In this document: positions 6,233 through 7,489 of the stretch, one piece after another
Layout of the letters: each line of letters begins with the position of its first letter
Numbering within the stretch: position 1 is the stretch's first letter
Made by a program: the position numbers and the translations under genes
The notes under the pieces: generated by a model
The model's database searches: none
What the model was told of the DNA's origin: nothing
Seen by the model: the letters and a program-made list of their open reading frames with translations, nothing else
Source: Frankiaceae bacterium
GTDB lineage: Bacteria; Actinomycetota; Actinomycetes; JAVEEB01
Assembly (NCBI GenBank): GCA_030840665.1
Contig: JAVEEB010000103.1
Coordinates: 1 to 7,489, forward strand
Reading direction: 5' to 3'
DNA length: 7,489 nt

Positions 6233-6697
6233 ATGAGCAGTGATGTGGTGCGCTTCCGCGCCGTGCTGTCAGCGGCGAGCGGCGGAGGCCAATGGGTGCT
6301 GTGCCCGTTCGACGCGCGAGAGGTTTTTGGGGAGGCCCGCCCACTGGTTGTGGCCACGGTCAACGGTCACGACGTGCGCACCAGGCTCGCTTCGTACGGC
6401 GGCAAGACCTACCTCGGCCTCGTCAAGCCGCTGCGCGAGGCCGCTGGCATTGACGCCGGCGACCTGCTCGACATCGCGCTTACCCGCGACGAGTCACCCC
6501 GCGAGGTCGTCGTACCGGAAGAATTGCAGGCCGCACTCGACGGTGCTCCCGACGCGGCGGCCGTCTACGAGGGACTGTCGTTCACGCACCGCAAGGAGTA
6601 CGCGGTCTGGGTCGCGTCCGCGACGCAGGAGAGCACGCGTGAGCGGCGCGCGGCGAAAGCGGTGGAGATGCTCCGCGCGGGCACCAAGCACCCCTGA
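6233..6697 (+). CDS. YdeI/OmpD-associated family protein with DUF1905 domain
   Basis: The 154-residue product has an N-terminal DUF1905 beta-barrel-like domain (about 6-90, with GGQWVLCPFDA, GHDVRTRLASYGGKTYLGLV and DAGDLLDIALTRD). The C-terminal segment is of the YdeI/OmdA kind (about 100-150, PEELQAAL, then FTHRKEYAVWVASATQESTR followed by ERR). No signal peptide or membrane helix is seen, so it should be cytosolic. The biochemical role of this family is not established. GGGG at 6222-6225 lies 7 bases before the ATG. The gene diverges from the hexosaminidase gene with the dre operator between them, and its stop lies 9 bases from the stop of threonine synthase on the other strand. Shared control with the hexosaminidase is possible but unproven. 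Confidence 0.8.
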   Translation: MSSDVVRFRAVLSAASGGGQWVLCPFDAREVFGEARPLVVATVNGHDVRTRLASYGGKTYLGLVKPLREAAGIDAGDLLDIALTRDESPREVVVPEELQAALDGAPDAAAVYEGLSFTHRKEYAVWVASATQESTRERRAAKAVEMLRAGTKHP

Positions 6698-6706
6698 CCG
6701 GAGCAC

Positions 6707-7489
6707 TTACTGGCCGACTCCCGTTGCCAGGAACGCGTCCAGCGACGGCCTGATCGTGACCGTCGGGCCGACCGCGTGGTCGATGGCGTCGATCGTCTTG
6801 AGGCCATCGCCCGTGTTGAGCAGCACCGTCTCCGCGTCCGGGTCGACGAGCCCCTGCGCGAGCATCTTGCGCAGCGTCGCCACGGTTACGCCGCCCGCGG
6901 TCTCGGCGAAGATGCCTTCGGTCGACGCGAGCAGGCGGATGCCCTCGACGATCTCCTCGTCGGACACCTGGCCGATGGCGCCACCGGTGCGACGGGCGAT
7001 GTCGATCGCGTACGGACCGTCCGCCGGGTTGCCGATCGCGAGCGACTTGGCGATCGTGTTCGGCTTCACCGGGATCATGAAGTCACGACCCGCCTCGTAC
7101 GCCGCGGCCACGGGGTTGCAGCCCTCGGCCTGGGCTCCGAACACCTTGTACGGCGTCCCTTCGACCAAGCCCAGCTTGGAGAACTCGCGCCACGCCTTGT
7201 CGACCTTTGTCAGCAGCGAACCGGACGCGATCGGGCTGATGATCTGCTCCGGCAACCGCCAGCCGAGCTGCTCGGCGATCTCGTACCCCATCGTCTTGGA
7301 GCCCTCGGCGTAGAACGGCCGGATGTTGACGTTGACGAACGCCCACGGCAGCTCGCCGGCCACTTCGGAGCACAACCGGTTGACGTCGTCATACGTGCCG
7401 TCGATGGCCACGAGCTGGCCGCCGTACACGGCAGTTGTCACGATCTTTGCCGGCTCGAGGTCGGACGGGATGAACACGACCGACTTGAG
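6707..7489 (-). CDS. thrC: threonine synthase, C-terminal part (5' end outside the window)
   Basis: This open frame runs to the window edge and gives 260 residues of a PLP-dependent (fold type II) enzyme that turns O-phosphohomoserine into threonine and phosphate in the cytosol. Visible pieces are KSVVFIPSDLEPAK at the edge, GTYDDVNRL, the glycine/serine loop SPIASGSLLTK (about 85-95) that should hold the PLP phosphate, FAETAGGVT (about 194-202) and LLNTGDGLK (about 223-231). The PLP-binding lysine and the true start lie upstream, beyond 7489. The sequence looks like the longer actinobacterial form of about 420-430 residues, so roughly 60 percent is present. The GTG at 7477 is internal, since the reading continues as LKSV before it. 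No frameshift or premature stop is seen. Confidence 0.9.
   Translation of the reverse strand, partial: LKSVVFIPSDLEPAKIVTTAVYGGQLVAIDGTYDDVNRLCSEVAGELPWAFVNVNIRPFYAEGSKTMGYEIAEQLGWRLPEQIISPIASGSLLTKVDKAWREFSKLGLVEGTPYKVFGAQAEGCNPVAAAYEAGRDFMIPVKPNTIAKSLAIGNPADGPYAIDIARRTGGAIGQVSDEEIVEGIRLLASTEGIFAETAGGVTVATLRKMLAQGLVDPDAETVLLNTGDGLKTIDAIDHAVGPTVTIRPSLDAFLATGVGQ

Noticed and set aside
6240..7313. 357-codon plus-strand frame across the YdeI-like gene and opposite threonine synthase
   Set aside because: It is Ser/Arg/Pro-rich without recognisable domains, and both real genes under it are well supported.

Overview
The window is GC-rich chromosomal DNA with the strong G/C third-position bias that produces long spurious antisense reading frames. 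An actinobacterium is the best fit. Supporting signs are a gene of the mycothiol-dependent maleylpyruvate isomerase family, a typical actinobacterial cold-shock protein, an operator closely matching the DasR site (dre) of actinobacteria, GTG starts and a possible leaderless promoter. I cannot name the genus. There is no rRNA, tRNA, insertion sequence, CRISPR array, phage gene or sign of recent transfer. Seven protein genes fill almost everything, and no gene-free stretch exceeds about 165 bases.

Left part (1-2114), plus strand: an MDMPI/DinB-like protein (59-835) is followed, after a 136-base gap with a small hairpin, by a zinc alcohol dehydrogenase of the glutathione-independent formaldehyde dehydrogenase type (972-2114). 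Both fit thiol-linked or aldehyde detoxification, but nothing shows that they form one operon. A long hairpin (2130-2167) closes this block.

Middle (2115-4504): a secreted heparinase II/III-like polysaccharide lyase (2273-4072, plus) converges on a small cold-shock protein gene (4139-4339, minus). The two share a strong 16-bp stem-loop that probably ends transcription from both sides. The cold-shock gene has a candidate promoter about 100 bases upstream and a leader containing several inverted repeats.

Right part (4505-7489): a family 20 beta-N-acetylhexosaminidase lipoprotein (4505-6178, minus) diverges from a DUF1905/YdeI-like gene (6233-6697, plus). The latter converges on the C-terminal 60 percent or so of a threonine synthase gene (6707-7489, minus, cut by the window edge). 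Between the divergent pair lies a 16-base near-palindrome matching the published DasR-responsive element at 14 of 16 positions, including the whole GGTCTAGACC core. DasR is the GntR-family repressor of N-acetylglucosamine and chitin use, so this operator fits the enzyme it precedes. It is the most informative non-coding signal in the window.

Overall this is ordinary housekeeping and accessory metabolism rather than a new defence or mobile system. The items most worth following up are the DasR operator with its apparent leaderless promoter, the orphan lyase of unknown substrate, and the structured leader of the cold-shock gene.
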